Source of the DNA: Labilibaculum antarcticum
Lineage (GTDB): Bacteria; Bacteroidota; Bacteroidia; Bacteroidales; Marinifilaceae
DNA length: 64,000 nt
NCBI RefSeq assembly: GCF_002356295.1
Contig: NZ_AP018042.1
Location: forward strand, 4,558,361-4,622,360
Direction of reading: 5' to 3'
Every line of letters starts with the position of its first letter. Position 1 is the stretch's first letter. The notes beneath the pieces were generated by a model. That model ran no database searches. It was not told the DNA's origin and saw only the letters and a program-made list of their open reading frames with translations. Shown here one piece after another: positions 61,073 through 64,000 of the stretch. The position numbers and the translations under genes were made by a program.

Positions 61073-62290
61073 ATGTCATATATTGATCGGTGTCAAAAAT
61101 TGAAATTAGCCTTTGATGGAGGAGAGCCAGAGTTTGACAATATGGAATTTAGCGAGTATCAATTTCATTCTTTGGCACACGATATTTTACCTGGTAAAAC
61201 CAATTATTATTGTGCCAGTCATAAATTGGATCTTATCGAGAACATGCTATCCAAGAATGAAATAGGTGAAATTCAGGATGATGTTCAGATTGAGGATGTT
61301 ATTGTAGAAGAAAATCAAAATTTCACCTATAAGATATTAAAACCGAAAGGGAATGATAGCGTGAAAAAAGTCACGTTTATTTTTCATGGGTTTAATGAAA
61401 AAACATGGGATAAATATTTGCCTTGGGGGCAAGCTATTTGTGAGAAAACACAAAGTGCAGTTGTGTTTTTTCCTATCGCATTTCATATGCAGCGTGCACC
61501 AAAACTTTGGAGTGATAAAAAGGCAATGTTTGAATTAAGTAAAAAACGCAAAGCTCAATTTCCAAATATTATTGGTTCATCCTTGTCGAACGTGGCCATT
61601 AGCATGCGTCTTCATTCTAAGCCACAAAGATTTATTTGGTCGGGTTTGCAAAGCTATTACGATATTATTCAGTTTATTGAGGAGTGTAAAAGTGGTAAGC
61701 ATGAGTTGATTGATAAGGATTTTAGCTTTGATATTTTTGCTTACTCTATTGGAGGTTTTTTGGCTGAAATTCTGAAGTTAACGAACCCCAAAAATTATTT
61801 TAGTGAAACTAAATTGTGTTTATTTTGCAGTGGTGCCGTATTTAATCGTTTATCTCCTGTTTCCAAATTTATTTTAGATAGTGAGGTTAATGTTGCTTTG
61901 TATTCCTACTTGGTTGAGCATTTTAGTAGTTTTTTAAAGAAAGATGATCTTTTGCGTCATTATATTGAAGAAGATCATATGGAAGGAAAAGTATTTCATA
62001 CCATGTTGGATTATAGGGTTATGAGGGATTTTAGAGAAGCTTTATTTAAGAAATCGGAAAATCAGATTTATGCTATCGCATTAAAAGGAGATTCTGTTTT
62101 TCCGACCTATGAGATCGAAAACACCTTGAAAGGAGCCTCCAGAGATATAGATATTACTGTTGAAGAGCTTGATTTTCCATATTCATATTCACATGAAAAT
62201 CCATTTCCAATGAATAAGCAGGAATCGCAAAATATTGAGGAAAGCTTAAATATTGTTTTTAGTAAGGTTTGTGATTTTTTTAATCAATGA
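61073..62290 (+). CDS. DUF6051-like alpha/beta-hydrolase
   Basis: A 405-residue cytosolic protein. An N-terminal ~95-residue region is followed by an alpha/beta-hydrolase fold: oxyanion-region FIFHGFNEKTWDKYLPWG (about 104-121) and a nucleophile elbow with Ser in FAYSIGGFLAEIL. The catalytic His is probably in one of the late segments (YSYSHENPFP). It resembles DUF6051 family members, which is a tentative name. Substrate unknown. Codon use and composition like the neighbours. Upstream lies ~170 bp of AT-rich sequence. Confidence 0.7.
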   Translation: MSYIDRCQKLKLAFDGGEPEFDNMEFSEYQFHSLAHDILPGKTNYYCASHKLDLIENMLSKNEIGEIQDDVQIEDVIVEENQNFTYKILKPKGNDSVKKVTFIFHGFNEKTWDKYLPWGQAICEKTQSAVVFFPIAFHMQRAPKLWSDKKAMFELSKKRKAQFPNIIGSSLSNVAISMRLHSKPQRFIWSGLQSYYDIIQFIEECKSGKHELIDKDFSFDIFAYSIGGFLAEILKLTNPKNYFSETKLCLFCSGAVFNRLSPVSKFILDSEVNVALYSYLVEHFSSFLKKDDLLRHYIEEDHMEGKVFHTMLDYRVMRDFREALFKKSENQIYAIALKGDSVFPTYEIENTLKGASRDIDITVEELDFPYSYSHENPFPMNKQESQNIEESLNIVFSKVCDFFNQ

Positions 62291-62540
62291 TCATTTTAAT
62301 TCTGCGCATTATGAAATATTTTGGGCAAGGGGAAAATGATTTCAAAGATATTATAAGTCACGATTGGGGATTTAAATAGATTTTAAAATCACACAAAAAC
62401 AGATAAACTCTGAGGTAAATCAAGTGTGAATTCATGAATTTCACATTGAAACAGCTTGTCTTTTATTACTTGAATTCATTTTTGTTTAATAGGTTAACAA
62501 TTCTTAGATTTATTTCATAATCTTATAAAAACTTCAACTT

Positions 62541-62879
62541 ATGAGAATCTTTATTAGTCTAATATTTTTTGTAATAATTTCCGGAAGTGTATTTGGACAA
62601 GAAAAATGTGATGATAATTATTTAAAGGAGTGGGATAATTTTAAAAAAAAGAATGCCCCTTTTAATGATGTCAAACGAGAGGATTTTGCGATTGTAGTAT
62701 TAGCTGAAAATTCGAACCTTAAGTTAGGCGATTTAAGTTATAAAAGAGAAAAGTTTACAACTGGGCAAGAATTGATTGGTGTAGCCTTGCATGTAACAGC
62801 AGCTATTAAATATAATTTAGATTGTAAGAATGAAATTTGGAAGGATCCAGCTAAATATTTTGTTGAAGGATATTACTAG
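62541..62879 (+). CDS. Small secreted protein
   Basis: 112 residues with a clear signal peptide (FISLIFFVIISGSVFGQ-E). The mature part is ~90 residues with two cysteines (EKCDDNY and LDCKNEIW) that could form a disulfide. No family recognised. A conserved-looking YxxEGYY tail. Monocistronic or transcribed with the hydrolase gene that follows. Confidence 0.65.
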   Translation: MRIFISLIFFVIISGSVFGQEKCDDNYLKEWDNFKKKNAPFNDVKREDFAIVVLAENSNLKLGDLSYKREKFTTGQELIGVALHVTAAIKYNLDCKNEIWKDPAKYFVEGYY

Positions 62880-62934
62880 AAGAGTAGCTTAAATATTGTT
62901 GAATGGTGTTTTTATTAGGTTAATTGTTGAAATT

Positions 62935-63507
62935 ATGGATTTTAAACAGAATTGTGCCTTATTGCTAATCGACCTACAGAAAGGATTTGAGGATATTGAG
63001 TATTGGGGTGGAGGAAGAAATAATCTTGGAGCAGAAGAAAATGCTGCTGAAATTTTGAAAGTTTGGCGTGAGAATAATTTGCCTTTATTTCACATTAAAC
63101 ATTGCTCTACAACGCCACAATCGCCTTTTGTTGAAGGTAATCCGGGAAACGATTTTCTTGAATTAACCAAACCCATAGAAGGAGAAATTGTGATTAAAAA
63201 GAATGTGAATTCGGCATTTATTGGTACAAATTTAAAAGAACTGCTGGATGAAAAAAAGATCTCAAAACTTGTTATTGTTGGCTTAACAACAGATCATTGC
63301 ATTTCTACTACCACGCGAATGGCCGGTAATTTTGGCTACGAAACTTATCTAATTGAAGATGCTACAGCCACGTTCGATAAGATTGGTGTTAATGGTGAAA
63401 AATTCTCCGCTCAGCTTATTCACGATACAGCATTGGCAAGTTTACACAGAGAATTTGCGACCGTAATTAAGCTGAATGATTTTTTTCAATTGTTTCAGCA
63501 ATCTTAA
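62935..63507 (+). CDS. Isochorismatase-family cysteine hydrolase
   Basis: 190 residues from the ATG at 62935; the frame from 62896 adds an unlikely leader. The Asp-Lys-Cys triad is visible in ALLLIDLQKGFED (Asp), IVIKKNVNSAF (Lys) and GLTTDHCISTTTRMAGNFG (Cys), and the GTNL cis-peptide region is present. Members hydrolyse isochorismate, nicotinamide or other small amides; substrate not predictable. Cytosolic. Confidence 0.88.
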   Translation: MDFKQNCALLLIDLQKGFEDIEYWGGGRNNLGAEENAAEILKVWRENNLPLFHIKHCSTTPQSPFVEGNPGNDFLELTKPIEGEIVIKKNVNSAFIGTNLKELLDEKKISKLVIVGLTTDHCISTTTRMAGNFGYETYLIEDATATFDKIGVNGEKFSAQLIHDTALASLHREFATVIKLNDFFQLFQQS

Positions 63508-64000
63508 AAAATCAATCGCGTACTAAATGTTTCTATGCAATAAGTATTAAATTCTTTATCCTTATCGCAGTCAGGACCTAATTTACTATTAACAATTATA
63601 GTTTATGCTTATCGTTTTTCACTATTCTCGTATCGGAATTGAGAAATCTTGAGTCTTTCCCTATTTACGCTCATCTTTCCGTGATTTTCTTAAGCTTGCT
63701 CTAAAATCTTAAGTCTTTCCATGATTTTCGCTCTCTTTCCCCTTTATTTCATCTCTTTCCCGGAAAGCTTTAAAAATTTGGGGAAAGATTCTATATTTAG
63801 CGGAAAGACTCAGTATTTAGTGGAAATACTTCATGTTAAGCGGAAAGACTATGAATTTTATAGCAAGAATCATTTTTTGTTTTCAAGAGTATCTCCGTTC
63901 GAAATTTTAACACTCCTTTTGGATTTTAAATGATGCTTTGAAGCAGGATTACTATCACAAGTTGAATATGAGACTTAGCATTGAGGCTAGAGATTAGAAC
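63508..64000. other. Intergenic region up to the window end
   Basis: No gene seen. The first ~140 bp show no feature. The array at 63654-63848 is described separately. The 70-codon frame at 63721-63933 follows the heptamer repeats and has no similarity or start context. Confidence 0.6.
63654..63848. repeat. Phased inverted array of TCTTTCC heptamers, 20-bp period
   Basis: TCTTTCC ends at 63660, 63680, 63720, 63740 and 63760 (63700 is not matched). GGAAAG begins at 63762, then GGAAAGA at 63782, 63802 and 63842; 63822 has GGAAATA. All positions are multiples of 20 from a single centre at 63761. The intervening 13-mers are AT-rich and related (ATTTTCGCTC, TATTTCATC, TATTTAGC). Confidence 0.9.

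Noticed and set aside
63721-63933. 70-residue frame in the phased array
   Set aside because: The apparent coding follows from the heptamer repeats; a 20-bp period cannot maintain a reading frame, and there is no RBS or similarity.

Overview
The window is a chromosomal segment of a low-GC member of the Bacteroidota, most likely class Bacteroidia and close to the marine Marinilabiliales/Marinifilaceae (genus level is inference). The support is type IX secretion (T9SS) C-terminal domains, a TonB receptor with a carboxypeptidase-like N-terminal domain, several TonB energy transducers, BatA-type proteins, an ECF sigma/DUF4097 operon, and TAnnTTTG-type -7 promoter elements. Most genes look like ordinary chromosomal genes. 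There is no prophage, plasmid, conjugative or CRISPR region; the only transposase is one small HUH (IS200/RAYT type) enzyme.

Layout. 0-3.3 kb: the 3' part of a large T9SS-secreted repeat protein. 3.3-11 kb (minus): ornithine aminotransferase, a hybrid sensor kinase, then a BatA/vWA membrane protein and a TonB-dependent receptor. 11-16 kb: M19 dipeptidase lipoprotein, a low-molecular-weight phosphatase/arsenate-reductase-like protein without its nucleophilic cysteine, a small eRF1-like protein, YjbQ, and an M24 Xaa-Pro peptidase. 16-18.6 kb (minus): sigma factor, putative anti-sigma protein and DUF4097 protein. 18.7-25.5 kb is repeat-rich: a degenerate tRNA-Lys, a thioredoxin-fold protein, a HAD hydrolase, a PAS kinase between two ~395-bp direct repeats, and the HUH transposase between 103-bp REP-like repeats. 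25.5-27.6 kb: two unrecognised genes. 28.4-36.4 kb (minus): a glycan-degradation locus (two GH3 enzymes, a small secreted ORF, a BNR-repeat T9SS protein) with a divergent TPR/HTH regulator. 38.3-39 kb: six tandem, virtually identical tRNA-Lys(TTT) genes. 39-43.6 kb: SDR, sigma-like protein, YitT, acyltransferase, omega-amidase. 43.8-48.5 kb: BlaI repressor, M56 (BlaR1-like) sensor with two TonB C-terminal domains, and three tandem TonB paralogues. 48.5-51.8 kb: B3/B4 protein, a FolM-FolX-HPPK pterin cluster, Nudix and C_GCAxxG_C_C proteins. 51.9-60.9 kb: secreted beta-propeller, then two helicases (UvrD type and MrfA/YprA type) bracketed by two copies of a small TPR-membrane-protein gene pair. 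61-64 kb: DUF6051-like hydrolase, small secreted protein, isochorismatase-family hydrolase, and a final non-coding stretch.

Four observations stand out. (1) At 63.65-63.85 kb a TCTTTCC/GGAAAGA heptamer recurs at exact 20-bp phase, five times in one orientation and five in the other, around one symmetry centre. (2) A short dispersed element bounded by CATATG and starting with an MKRPC reading frame occurs three times. Two copies sit between the TPR and membrane-protein genes and keep ATGA stop/start coupling at every junction. (3) Three AACTA-N6-TAGTT dyads lie upstream of blaI and of two tonB genes, suggesting a BlaI-controlled envelope regulon. (4) A FolM-FolX-HPPK cluster points to tetrahydromonapterin chemistry. 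All functions were read from sequence by eye; no database search was run.
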